Shown in pieces: positions 1 through 10,564 of a stretch of DNA of 64,000 nt (positions are counted from its first letter, which is position 1; the number at the start of each line of letters is the position of its first letter). Source of the DNA: Hansfordia pulvinata (taxonomy: Eukaryota; Ascomycota; Sordariomycetes; Xylariales); NCBI GenBank assembly GCA_006538405.1, contig BJKQ01000005.1:1426001-1490000 (forward strand), read 5' to 3'. A program made the translations under genes and the position numbers. The notes under the pieces were generated by a model that worked only from the letters and a program-made list of their open reading frames with translations, searched no databases and was not told the DNA's origin.

Positions 1-30
1 TCAAGACGGAGGAGCACAGGCCCGGCTCAC

Positions 31-396
31 CTGGACCGTGTTGTGGCCGTCGTCGGTCGTCTGCGCATAGTCTGCGAATATCAGAGTCTCCCATGGCCCT
101 TGCGGCAGCTTCCGGCGCGAGAGGTGCACGTACAGCGGCAGTGGCGGTGAATCTGCCGCGTCCGCCTGCTCATCCTGTTCTCTGCCGTCGTCCTCCTCCT
201 CCTCCTCAAGGGCCGCATAGAAGCACGCGTACTGCCACCCCCCAAGCGAGCTGATGGCGTCTTGCTGGAAAGCGTTGCCGTTAAGCACGCATCGGCGGCG
301 GCACCGCCAGCCGGGATCAGGCCCAGTGCGCGGGTCCTGGACGGCCGTCGGGTCCGGTCTGAGCACCGAAACGGTCGGGTCTGCCAGGGGACTCAT
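31..396 (-). CDS. BNR-repeat-like protein, first exon (partial)
   Basis: Reads leftward from an ATG at 396 and leaves the window, so only the N-terminal ~122 residues are present. After a short variable N-terminus with an acidic run (EEEEEDD), it contains GGWQYACFYAAL, then PLYVHLSRRKLP and DYAQTTDDGHNTVQ. This order (WQYA.FY, VHL.RRKLP, DDGHNT) is what I know from fungal BNR_4-type beta-propeller proteins, some of which are polysaccharide-active or secreted; the exact function cannot be read from this fragment. A consensus donor (GTGAGC on the minus strand) directly after the NTVQ codons places the exon end at 31, and the ORF past it degenerates into intron-like sequence. No signal peptide is visible at this ATG, so an upstream exon could exist. 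Confidence 0.55.
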
Positions 397-1921
397 GGTG
401 GGGGTCGCCGCTCAGCTGAGAGTTAAGGAGCAGGCAGAGCTTGTTCAGGTCACAACTGAAGCCCGTGTAATAAGCTGACTACGCGCGTTCGAACCGGCGA
501 AGCTGGGTGTCTCTTCCGCTTGGGTCGTCCTTGGACTGCATAACTCCGTCGCAGGTGTACTTATATCCGGCCTCGGCAAGATTGCTACCAGGTATTACCG
601 ACTCGGGAGATTCACCCGCGTTACGAGCCCACTTCGCGTGCGGCACTGGTGAGAAGCGCCGCCCGCCAAGATCTCCGTCAGTGTTATCAGCGTCTGGTAG
701 GACTGGGTTCTGTGGTAGATACCTCAAGTTCCTAACTCGGGCTATTCTCACCTACAGCTGCCGAAAGATATTGGGGCTGGACAGACTGACGACCTCAGCG
801 CTGTCCACCTGGGCATGCAGTTTAGGTCGTCCCTTCCCCACGAAGTGATGGGCCCCCCGCATCCGAATCGGGACTAGTCTTGTGCGGGCCCGTAATGGCT
901 CTGGGGAAGCACGGAAGGCACGACCTGGTCACGCTGGAACGGCCTATTGGGGGACGGTCTTCTGGACTCGGCTCCATCTGCCGGCTAAGGATATCCCTGT
1001 CTCCAGAATCACGACATTACACTTTGCTCAACTCGCCTCGCCTACGAGTAGAGCTCTCTCAAATCAGCCATGTCGACTCTTATCCCTGGCTTGTGGCCTC
1101 TGCTCTTAGCATCGATTTCCCCCCCTCCGACGCTCCTGCCGTTCTCCGATCCATCTGCCCGGGAACCTCGCTGAGGCATTCTTGGCCTTGTCAGCGCTGC
1201 GTACGACTGGTGGACCCGTCCGGAAAAACAAGGTCAGCGAGACTTGTCAGGTGAGCAAGCGAGCCAATGTAGATCACCAAGCTGATCGCCCTCGTCGCTT
1301 CATAGGCCCGACCTGCCGAGCCGGCTTGTCGTGTATGCTCATGGGGTAGCCCGGGGCGGAATTCCAGCCCCCTCTCGAGCCTCCAGACGGTTGGAGAAGA
1401 CGGCCCGTTTCCATCACGCTTGACCAGAATCGAGGCCCCAGCACGCGGCACGCTTCCTCGCCCGTCGTCCTGTTCGCGGGGTGTCAGCCGAGGACAGTGG
1501 TTGGTGGGATCACCGCTCGACACGTGCAAGGGAAGCTTTCCCACCACTCACAGCGCCGCCTGTCCCAGCCCTGTGCTCGTAGCCACAGCGCGACCGGCCC
1601 ATGTCGCTTGCTTCCCTATCGCATGCAAACCCTGGGGCTGCTTGGTCGTCTGTCAATTTATGAGACGGCGATTGCAGGGGCCACCTCGCTACCAAGTACA
1701 AAGCTGCCTCTCGCCCGCGTTCCGCCCGTCGCCCAGCTGTCTTGTCTCACTTCTGCCCTGCCAAACATCTTTGTCGTGCCTCGTTGCTGTCCTGAGCCGT
1801 CGAGGTGCCTACCACCCCCTCGTTCGCGCCCGTTGAGCGAGTAAAGTCTCGGCTCCCTCCAAAGACCCATCCCGGAATCGCGCCCTTACCACACCCGGGC
1901 GAGCCCCGAAGACCCGGCGCC
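397..1921. other. Divergent intergenic region
   Basis: About 1.5 kb between the 5' ends of the leftward BNR-like gene and the rightward transporter gene, so it probably holds both promoters. Short ORFs here have no recognisable domains and overlap each other in several frames; I do not call any. The 150 bp before the transporter ATG is rich in short C/T tracts, as is usual for fungal 5' leaders. Confidence 0.5.
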
Positions 1922-3902
1922 ATGGCGACCTTACTGAGGAAGATCGTCAAGAACGAGTCCATGAAGAATGACCCCGATGAGATTTACAATTGGCGCGTGT
2001 TTGTTCTGGCGGCTTCGGTAAGGCCCAAACTCAGAACCCGAGCATTTATCTTGGTGCTCCGAAGCTGACGTTCCTCTCCTGTCGAAAGGCCTGCTTTGGG
2101 GCCATGTCTTTCGGCTGGGATAGCAGCGTGATTGGCGGCGTGATCAAGATGCCCCCGTTCGAGGAGTAAGTCTCGCCAGATGCGACAGACGCCTACCCGA
2201 TGGGCGACCACCGCGAGATCGATTGCTGATGAGCCCCCGCAGCGCCTACGGCCTTTCTGGGGAGGAGAATGAGGTGGCACTGGCCAACCTCCAGGGCAAC
2301 ATTGTGTCGGTCTTGCAAGCCGGCTGCTTTTTCGGCTCGCTCGCCGCGTTTGCCATGACAGACGCATGGGGCCGCAAGTGGTGCCTGGTAGGCGCTGCTT
2401 TCCTGACCATTGTCGGTGTCGCCATGCAAGCAGCCGCTTCTGGCCACGTAGAGGTGCTCTACGTCGGGCGTTTGATTGCCGGTACAGACTCCCCGGTCTC
2501 CTGCTTCTGTTTCTGTGCCGTATCGTGCCCCCGACGCAACTGCTAACCCCTACCCGTGCCAACAGGTTTCGGCGTCGGAATCAGCAGTGTCGTCAACCCC
2601 ATCTACGTGTCCGAAAACGCCCCGCGTGCCATCCGAGGTCTTCTGACTGGCATGTACCAACTGTTCATTGTCACGGGTGGTATGATTGCCTTCTGGATCA
2701 ACTATGCCGTCAACATCCACCAAGCCGGAACATCCATGTATGTGACGGCCCTCGCCGTCCAGGGCCTGCCTGCCGTCCTTCTCTTCATCCTGATGGTTCT
2801 CTGTAACGAGTCCCCTCGTTACCTGGCTCGGAAAGATAGGTGGGAAGAGGCCAAGGAGATACTGATCAGGATACGGAGCCTCCCACCGGACCACCCATAC
2901 CTGTTGGACGAATTGCAAGAGATTGCCGAGCAGCTAGAATATGAGCGGCAACTCATGGGGGACGCTACTGTCTGGTCGCTGTTGAAGGAGATGTTCGTGA
3001 TTCCCAGCAACCGCAAGCGAGCGTTCCTCAGCATCTTCCTCATGATCTGGCAGCAGATGACTGGCACCAACGCGATCAACACGTACGCCCCCACCATTTT
3101 CGGCAATCTGGGCATCGACGGCACCGAGAACGAACTCTTCAGCACCGGGGTGTACGGCATTGTCAAGGTCGTTTCGTGTATATGCTTCTTGGTCTTCATG
3201 GCCGACTCTCTGGGACGGCGCCGGTCTCTCCTGACCTCCTCAGTCGGCCAAGCCTTCTGCATGTTCTACATTGGTCTCTACGTGCGAATTGCACCTCCGA
3301 TCAAGGGCGAACCGGTCCCCCCCGCGGGCTACGTCGCCCTTGTGTGCATCTTCCTCTTCGCGGCGTTCTTCCAGTTTGGTTGGGGCCCGGCTTGTTGGAT
3401 CCTGATATCCGAGATCCCCACTGCGCGTCTGCGACCGCTCAATGTCACTTTGGGGGCCGCGACGCAGTGGTTGTTTAACTTTGTTGTCGCCAAGGCGGTA
3501 CCGACCATGCTCGCCACGGTCGGTGAGCACGGCTATGGGTATGATGCAGTTCTCGCGTGTCTGATTGCATGTCATGCTAACCTCATCGCAGAACATACCT
3601 CATTTTCGGTAGCTTCAGTGTCGTCATGGGCGTTTTTGTCTGGTTCCTCATCCCCGAGACCAAAGGTATGCACCCCGATAGTCGCGCACGATCTTTTGAG
3701 TCCGATGCTGACAGCGAGAACAGGTGTCTCCCTGGAACACATGGACGAACTCTTTGGCGGGGTGGCAGATGTCCGTGGGCGGGGACCGATCGGGGACTCG
3801 GAACGGGGTCACGGCCGTCGCGACTCGGAGCGCGACGCAGATGACGAGGACATCAAGAGAGACAACGTTCAGTTTTCCGAGAACGCAGAGCCACGCTCTT
3901 AA
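1922..3902 (+). CDS. MFS sugar/quinate-type transporter
   Basis: Plasma-membrane 12-helix proton symporter of the fungal sugar-porter family, closest in style to quinate and hexose permeases; substrate not determinable. Six exons: 1922-2017, 2089-2165, 2243-2481, 2566-3538, 3592-3665, 3724-3902, all GT-AG, giving 545 residues (1638 nt, exact codons). Visible motifs: N-terminal [16 protein letters not shown] in helix 1, DAWGRK loop 2-3, [20 protein letters not shown] after helix 6, [16 protein letters not shown] in helix 7, ADSLGRRR loop 8-9, and [16 protein letters not shown] at the end of helix 12. Each splice restores one of these motifs, which fixes the junctions. The tail is charged and hydrophilic. 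Reading frame is intact. A poly(A)-signal-like AATAAA follows at 4014-4019. Confidence 0.9.
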
Positions 3903-4013
3903 GGGAGGTCACGGCCACGGAGATGGAGGCGCTGCGACGGGGTTTCGTCCAGTCCGAGTACTCTCTTGCTGCACCTTCCTGGAGATATCTGGGCACACAG
4001 AACCTTCCTCAAT

Positions 4014-4019
4014 AATAAA
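4014..4019 (+). terminator. Putative poly(A) signal of transporter gene
   Basis: AATAAA about 112 bp after the transporter stop codon, in a locally AT-rich stretch; position and motif fit a fungal 3' end signal, but no transcript evidence is available. Confidence 0.4.
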
Positions 4020-4084
4020 GCATCATTCTCGAAAACCCGTGGACTATCTATTACTTGTTGAGTTTGACATTATCAGGCCATGTT

Positions 4085-6275
4085 CTAACTGGCTGGCTGG
4101 CGGATCTCCCCCAGCCCTCTGGGCCAGATCCAGACGAGCGCAGCCGCGACACCAGCAGAAGCCCTGGCCAAGCTCCGAGTGCCCAAGGCACAGTCGGATA
4201 CCCAGCAAGCGACCAGCAACGCCAGCGCCGCGGCGATCAGGGCGAGGCCTCGCGCGAGCGCGCTGAGCCTCAGCCTCAGCCCCTGCCCCTGTTCACCCTC
4301 CTCGCCCCAGGCCGCCGCCCCCGCCCCGGTGAGGTGCCGGTGCGCGCCGATCCTCTCCAGGTAGTCCGCGAGGTGGAGCCCGTTATTGCTGTCGTCGTCC
4401 TCGTCGTGCGCGTAGCCCTGGTAGTAGACGACGGTGCTGCGGAAGAGGTCGGTCTCGCGCTGGCCCTCTCCTCTGTCGCCGCCGCCGTCCGCCTCCGCCG
4501 CCCCGGTTGCTGCTCGCATTGGCGGCCAGCCATGCCGCTGCTGTTGCCTGACTGGGGGCTGCGGCGCGAACGACGAGGAGGAGGAGACGGGGCCCTCGGC
4601 CCGGTAGCACCGGACGGAGGGGAAGACGGCGAACTGGACCCTGGCGCAGCGCGTGTTGCCGCGGGGCAGCGGCAGCAGGCCGGGTGGGGCGGCGGCGGCG
4701 GCGGCCCGGTGACGGCGGTGGACGACGTGCTTGCTGCTGCTGCTGCTGCCGCTGCGTTCCATGTTCTTGTAGTCGTCGTCGTCGTCGTCGTCTTCATCTT
4801 CACCATCGCTTTCCTCCCGCGTCCAGTCCGCGTCCTCGGCGCGCTCGCGCGAGCGCCCGTACAGGTGGGCGGCCTCCTGCTGCTCGCCTGCGCCCGGGTC
4901 TTGTTGGTCGCCGGGGCAGGAGGAGGAGAGGTGGAAGATTGCGGGGGAGGTGGCGGTGCAGACCTGGATCAGTGCCGCGTAGGAGAGGAGGGCGTGGAGG
5001 GATTGGTGGAGGGCTGCTGCTTCTGCTGCTTCGTCTCCTTCGTCTCCTTCTCTTTCCTGCTCTTGTTCTTGTGCGCCGGGGCGGCGGCGGCGGGCCAAGA
5101 GGAGGAGGGGAAGGAGCATGTCGAGGGTCTGGGAGGCAAGATCGTCCACGGCGGGCCAGAAGTCGGCGGGGAGAAGGGCGTCGGCGCTGGAGAGGAGGAT
5201 CTTGACTGTTGCTGAGCGGTGGTGTTTCCGCTGGTAGCCTGTGCGTGTTGTGGAGATGAGGGGGTTAGAACTTAAAGACTTGGCGGGTGGCATGTAAAAA
5301 AAAGGGGGGGGGAGGTTTTACCTTCTAGACGGGCAAACTTGACGTCCTCCCCGGCCAGCTGCTCCCTCCACTCGGGCTCGGCGCCGAAGAGCAGCTCGGC
5401 GAAGACGCAGCGCTCGATGACCTGGCCCAGGATCCCGGCGACGAGCCACCGCCGCTGCTCGGGGTCGAGGAGGACCTGGTCCCAACCGGCGTCGTCGTCG
5501 ACGACGGCGAAGCTGCTGCTGCTGTTGGGATCATCGCGAGCAGCGCTGTTCTTCTTCGTCGTCATCGTCCTCTTCTTCTTCTTCTTCTTCGTCAGGCCCG
5601 GGTCGCCGCGGGCCACGAGGGACGCGTACCACAGGAACTCGGGCGTCAGGGACGTCGAGCTCCAGGGAGAAGACGAGGCGGAAGCAGAAGCAGACGAAAA
5701 AGAAGAAGGAGAAGAAGAAGGGGGAGAGGGGTCAAAGGCGCCGCCGCCGCGGCCGAACCACTGCCCGCACAGCTCGGCGGTCCGGTGGTACAGGGCCAGG
5801 AAGTGGTGGCGGAAGAAGTCGGGCCCGTAGTCCGGGTCGGTCGGCGGGCCGGGTGGCGGGCGGCGGCGGCGGAGGGCCCGCCGCCGAGGAGGGCGGCCAG
5901 GTCGGCGCGGGCGGGGCGGGGGTCGGAGGCCAGCTCGCGGGGCAGGTTGTACGCCGCGGAGGAGGGCGACGCCTTGGTCTTTTTTCTCCTGTGGTGGTGC
6001 GGCGGCGGCTTGGCGGTGGTGCTGGCGGTGCTGCTTGCGAGGCGGCGCTGCGGAGGCGGAGGCTGAGGCGGAGGCTGCTGAGGGTCGTCGCGGGCGTACC
6101 AGGCCGCGAGAGAGTCGATGAAGCTCGGCGCCTCCGGGTCCGAGTCCGCAGGTGAGCGTTCCTGCTGGTGATGGTGGTAGCGGCGGCGGCGGTGATGGTG
6201 ATGGTGATGGCTGGGTCGACGTTGTCGTCGGGAGCCCGCGCCGTCGCGGTCGTCGTTGCCGGGGTCGCGTGGCAT
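4085..6275 (-). CDS. Orphan protein with C-terminal membrane region, one frame break
   Basis: Two exons: 6275-5322 and 5238-4085, with a GT-AG intron whose splice gives KFARLE-GYQRKHH in frame. Product about 702 residues once one base is added. The N-terminus is His/Arg/Pro-rich. A more conserved-looking core follows, with PDYGPDFFRHHFLALYHRTA, then TPEFLWYASLVARGDP and WDQVLLDPEQRRWLVAGILG. The second exon is rich in Asp/Glu, Gln and Ser runs and ends with one or two hydrophobic segments (LALIAAALALLVACWV and AGVAAALVWIW), suggesting a membrane anchor. I recognise no named domain. The frame changes between about 5844 and 5876 inside a GC-only stretch with no possible GT or AG; one extra C on the coding strand (for example in GGG 5858-5860 of the plus strand) joins both halves and makes the total length exact codons. 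Confidence 0.65.
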
Positions 6276-6861
6276 GTCTGCGGCCGTGGTCCTCTTTTGG
6301 CCTTGGTGAAGTCTAGGATGAAGAGAGAGGGGCTGTAGAAGGGGGGTGTTCAGGGGGCCGAGTTGAGAGTTGAGCTCAGTCAGTGCTTCGTTTTTTTTGT
6401 GTCGGTGATGAAGGGAGACACTTTGTCCTGGGTGAGTCTCGGGTTAAGTTCTGGGAGACCACTTTGGGGTTCAGAAGAGCTACCGAAAAAGAAAGAGAGG
6501 GAGAGAGAGAGCTGGGATCTTAAAAGGCTGGGTCTCGTCGTCCAGGTCCAGGAGCAGAAGGGACAGACGAGGGGCAGATCTATTTGAATGGCGATGGCCC
6601 AGGCCGAGCAAACAAAGAAACAGCTCCAGCTCCGACTTGGGACCTCCTCGTCTCCCACACACCAGCTGCGTCGGTCGGCTTGCGGCAGCGCCGCCATCTG
6701 CGGCGGCTTGCTTCGCCGTTTCTGTAGCTTCCCGGGTTGGGCAAGTCGAGGTGCGCCACCTTGGTTCGGTGGCGTCTCCCTGGCCACCGTCTCTCTCTGC
6801 AATCGGCCGACAAGCAGAGGAGGGCGAACGGCAATGGCGCGACACAAAGAGAGAGGGCCTG

Positions 6862-6923
<62 letters not shown>

Positions 6924-7468
6924 TGGTGCCCGCCCCCTGGGAAATTCTCTTTGTTTGGGTTTTCCCTGACTGACGTCGAAGCCATTGCGCCCAGGTTCCA
7001 AACGGGGTTTTGTGCTGTTTGTCATTTGTCTTTGTCGTTGCGGGGCCGAACGAAGCAGGGGGCTTCTTGTCCATCCATCCTGTCCGACACTCACATCCGT
7101 CCGCATTCCCTCACTCGCTCTGTCTTTGTCGCAATCACCACGCACGCGCGCGCGCGCTCGCTGGGGCCGGTCCGGTGGTTTTTCCAAGTCTTCTTAGAAT
7201 TGGGGGATATCAAGATGAATGCTATTCAAGGTATAGGTAGGTAGTTAGGTAATTATGGCTGAGACGAGTATCCGCAGGTAGGTAGGGTTGAAAAAAGAAA
7301 GAAAAAAAGAAGGACGCTCCAGGTTTCCCCCTCCGTCCGGTCGAGATCCTTAACGCCATCCCGCGCTCGCTCGCTCATGAGGCCGAAATTATTCCTTTCG
7401 GGAGATACTCGAGGCCCCCTGCCGTGCTTGTTTCCATCGGTTGCTTGTATTTCCCCCCAGGGCCTACC

Positions 7469-7502
<34 letters not shown>
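6276..7502. other. Intergenic region with TG microsatellite
   Basis: Upstream of the orphan gene and downstream of the MARVEL gene. ORFs on both strands here run through the TG repeat and have no domain features, so none is called. Also holds a short CG-alternating run near 7143-7156 and two TAGGTAGGTA-type stretches near 7232 and 7276. Confidence 0.5.
6861..6922. repeat. (TG)n microsatellite
   Basis: About 62 bp of alternating TG with one TTTG interruption near the start. Lies in a non-coding stretch. Confidence 0.95.
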
Positions 7503-7516
<14 letters not shown>

Positions 7517-7520
7517 GCTG
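7471..7520. repeat. CTG/CAG trinucleotide repeat at 3' end of MARVEL gene
   Basis: Two blocks of CTG (CAG on the coding strand) separated by CTA, which is the TAG stop of the MARVEL gene. The upstream block encodes the terminal Gln run; the repeat continues into the 3' UTR. Confidence 0.85.
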
Positions 7521-8948
7521 GTGGTAGATGGGCTGGCCGTTGCTGAGGGAGACGGGCTGGCCCTGGACGTACGAGTTGCCGGTGGCCTGGGGGACATGGC
7601 GGAGCCCTGGGGCGAGTACATCTCCTGGGGCGGGGGCCTGTTCTGGTCCGGGTGGCCGTACATCTCGTGGGGGTACTGCTGCTGCTGCTGCCCCTGCCCC
7701 TGCCCCTGCTGCCCCTGCCATCCTCCTCCTCCCTGCGGGGGTTCTGCATCACCGGCGACATGTGCGGCTGCTGCTGCTGCTGGGGGGCGGGCTGCCCTGG
7801 TAAGGAGGCTGCTGCGGCTGCCCGAAGCTCGAGGGGGGGCCCTGGGAGCTGTTCATCGTCGGGCCCGTGGACTGGGGGTACTGCTGGTGGACCTGCGGCT
7901 GCATCTCGATCTTCTCGCCCTGCTGCTGCGGCTGCCCTTGCTGCTGGTACTGGTACTGCTGGCCCGGGGCCGGAACGGCGGCGGCTCCGGCTCCGGCTCC
8001 GTCGTGGACGTTGGGAGCGGCGGCGGCGGCCGACTGATCACCCTGGGGCGTGGACTGGCCGGGCTTGGAGTGCAGGCCCGTCTTGCGCTGGCGGTGGAGC
8101 ATGCAGCTGTGGATGATGAGGGAGACCAGGTAGAGGATGCTGCGCGAGGGGGGGCCGAGTGTCAGCAAGTCCTTCGTCCGCTTCTTCTTCTTCTTCTTCT
8201 TCTACTGAGCGAGTTGAGATGGGAAAGATAAGACTTACAACTGGATGGCACCAATGCCGGCTCCCGCCGCGGCGGCGGCGCCCCCTGAGTATCGAGACCT
8301 GTCAGCATTTGCTTCTATATGTGTACCCGCACACGCAAAACCACGCTGCCGTGGCAGTCCATCTGCCATTGGCAAGAAAGAAGAAAATGAGAAAAAGGGG
8401 CCAGAACTTACAGGCCGCGACCAGAGAGTCGTAGTCGTAGCCGCCGTAGTACGAGTAGTAGCCCTCGTACTCGACGCTGACGTAGAAGAGGTAGGCGGCG
8501 GACAGGGCCAGCAGCGCAAAGGAGATGAGGTAGAAGATGGTCAGGAAGATGTCAAAGGCCAGCACGGCCCAGTAGTTGTAGGCCTTGGGGGCGCTGTACT
8601 CGGCCACGAAGAGCCAGATCAAGGTGATGATGGAGACGAGGGACTGTTTGAGATCATTTTTGGTTTCTGTGTGTTAGTCTCATGTTTCTGGCCTTCTTTA
8701 TTCTTCTTTCCTCTCGCCTTTTTTTTTTCATGGGCGACAAGGAGACAAGAGAAGGGAGAGAGAGAGAGAGAGAGGAAACCCACCGAAACCAGCATCAGGA
8801 TGGCGCCGACTGACAAGGCATGGGCCGCCGAGTAGGCGCTGAGGCCCAGCAAGATCAGGGCAAAGATGAGCTGCAGAATGCGCACGGCGATGAAGCCCTT
8901 GGGGTAGACGGGGATATGCTCCCGCCCGGGGCCGGTGGGCTGCAGCAT
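7503..8948 (-). CDS. MARVEL-domain membrane protein with Gln/Pro-rich tail, three frame breaks
   Basis: Four exons: 8948-8784, 8643-8412, 8284-8239, 8139-7503. The first three encode a four-helix MARVEL fold: helix 1 around RILQLIFALILLGLSAYSAA, helix 2 through ALSVGAILMLVS-SLVSIITLIW, helix 3 WAVLAFDIFLTIFYLISFAL, helix 4 AIQFILYLVSLIIHSCMLHR. Such fungal proteins sit in the plasma membrane or eisosomes and have a cytosolic tail. Here the tail is long and rich in Gln, Pro, Gly and Tyr, ending in VSLSNGQPIYHQQQQQ. The tail changes frame three times, near G-runs 7782-7787, 7737-7741 and 7589-7593 of the plus strand. Adding one base at each gives a continuous 360-residue protein (1083 nt, exact codons). 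Without the additions the tail would end early in Ser/Arg-rich nonsense. Exons 1-3 are intact. Confidence 0.8.
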
Positions 8949-10074
8949 GGCTGATGTCTTTTTTTTTTTTGTTTTCTTGTGGCTTTGGCTATTGGCTTTC
9001 TTCGTCACCTCGACGTATACGATAGTTGGTTCTCCGATGACGAATAGGTTTGAGACTTCAGGACGGGGCGGTGACTGGATGGCGGCGGGCGGGAACGAAC
9101 GAGTGTGCGGAGAGTGGCAGCTGGCTCGAGCAAAGAGAAGAAAACAGAAGCAGGAGGCGGGGAGGGATCTCGCTCTCGGGTCGCAGACGACGAGTGGTGA
9201 GAGGTGGCCCTGATATGGGGGCAGAGAGACCCTGACGAGCGCGTCTGAGCGGTGGCTTGCTTGCTGCAGTGTCTTGTCCAAGTTAGCGGCTCGTCCGGGG
9301 GAGGGGGGCGGGCGTTGTAGTTGTTCTTATGGTGGTTATTACTATTATTAATATAATTATGATGATTATCCTACGGGTATCTACTCGTACCCTACACACT
9401 CCGGCGGCAGCGGCCGCCGCCGTTCGGTCAGTGGCGCACACGAGGCAGACCAGACCAGACTGACAGACTGACAGACACAGACAGAGAGGCTGCTTGCTGT
9501 GTCGGGACGTCTCGTCACCGAAGAGAGTGGTCCCCTGTCTGCCAAGCACCGAGAAGCTGACCATGGCCCGCGCTGCTAGACCTGGCCGGGTCTGGCTCGC
9601 CAAGCCCAAGCCACGGGAGACGGCTGCGTCTCGTCTCCGGGAAAGAGGAGGCCAGCCTGACGATGAAGGCAGCCGGCGGCGACCCCGGGCGAGCGGGCGG
9701 GCCAACAGGTCACCATCTTGCGGAGGGAGAGAGGGTGTCTTGATTTACTCTGCAGAATGGTAACGCTGTTTTTACGAGCATCATTGTTAGGGAGGGGGGG
9801 GCTGTCCGAATCGTGACGAGACGAACAGTCGTGGAAGCGTGTTCTGGGAGAGGGTTCCCCATGGGCACCTGGTATTCAGTTGTTGCATATCCACGCTACG
9901 GGGCGAGTTAAGGACTCGTACAAATGGGGTGCAATTTCTCGGGTCGAGTTGCCGCTGTCATACGGTGCAAAGATGGGCCTGCTCTCAGTACCTATAAGAC
10001 ATGGCACAATTATCAATTTATGGGGGGGTGGTGATCACCTTGACAGACCAGACAGAGACCGTCACAACAGAGAA

Positions 10075-10174
10075 CGAGTACTCGTGTGAGTGATATAGCA
10101 CGAGTACTCGTAGAATGCCGGCGGCCAGCGAGTGCTCGTAACAATGGGCGGCACGGGACAGACGAGTACTCGTA
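10075..10174. repeat. Cluster of three CGAGTACTCG palindromes
   Basis: Exact 10-bp palindromes at 10075-10084, 10101-10110 and 10163-10172, with a related GTGCTCGTA near 10131. A 10-bp word should occur about 0.06 times in 64 kb. A fourth copy is at 49187-49196. The same half-site (ACTCGTA) is scattered through the intergenic DNA of the window. Confidence 0.9.
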
Positions 10175-10180
10175 GGATTG

Positions 10181-10217
10181 CTGAGGGCTGCTGAGGGCTG
10201 CTGAGGGCTGCTGAGGG
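10181..10217. repeat. Tandem 10-bp repeat (CTGAGGGCTG)
   Basis: Almost four head-to-tail copies of CTGAGGGCTG directly after the palindrome cluster; the last copy has one change. No coding function seen. Confidence 0.9.
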
Positions 10218-10510
10218 TTGAGGCTGTGACTGTCGGGCGCGTCCGTCGACCGGGGTGCGGGCCACGTTTTCCCCATCTGGCGTTTTTCTGCGCAGGAGAC
10301 TTGTTTTCTTTCTTTTCTTTTTTTTCTTTTTTTTGGTAGCAGTGCGACGAGTATCTACGCGTATTCGTAGAGAGGAGCGGGAGAGACAGAAAGAGAGAGA
10401 GAGACCCTGGACCTGACGAGACGGACAAGGCCAGACTAGCAAGACCAGGGGCCCAGACCAGGCTCTCGAGACAGGAACAGGGTCCCTCGCCACACGGAAT
10501 ACGGAGTATA

Positions 10511-10564
10511 CTGACTGACTGACTGACTGATCAGTGACTGACTGACTGACATCCATCCATCCAT
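10511..10564. repeat. (GACT)n then (ATCC)n microsatellites
   Basis: Tetranucleotide CTGA/GACT repeats interrupted once by GATCAGT, followed directly by an ATCC repeat. Non-coding. Confidence 0.9.

Noticed and set aside
4055..5215. 386-codon ORF on the plus strand
   Set aside because: Exactly antisense to the second exon of the orphan gene; composition is a mirror of its acidic and Gln runs (poly-Val, poly-Ala), with no motifs of its own.
5800..5900. Intron as the explanation for the frame change in the orphan gene
   Set aside because: On the coding strand this stretch has no GT donor or AG acceptor; a one-base loss in a C-run explains the change and gives exact codons.
6380..7244. Overlapping ORFs of 160-235 codons on both strands
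   Set aside because: They owe their length to the TG/CA microsatellite, which has no stop in several frames, and show no domain or splice-linked extension.
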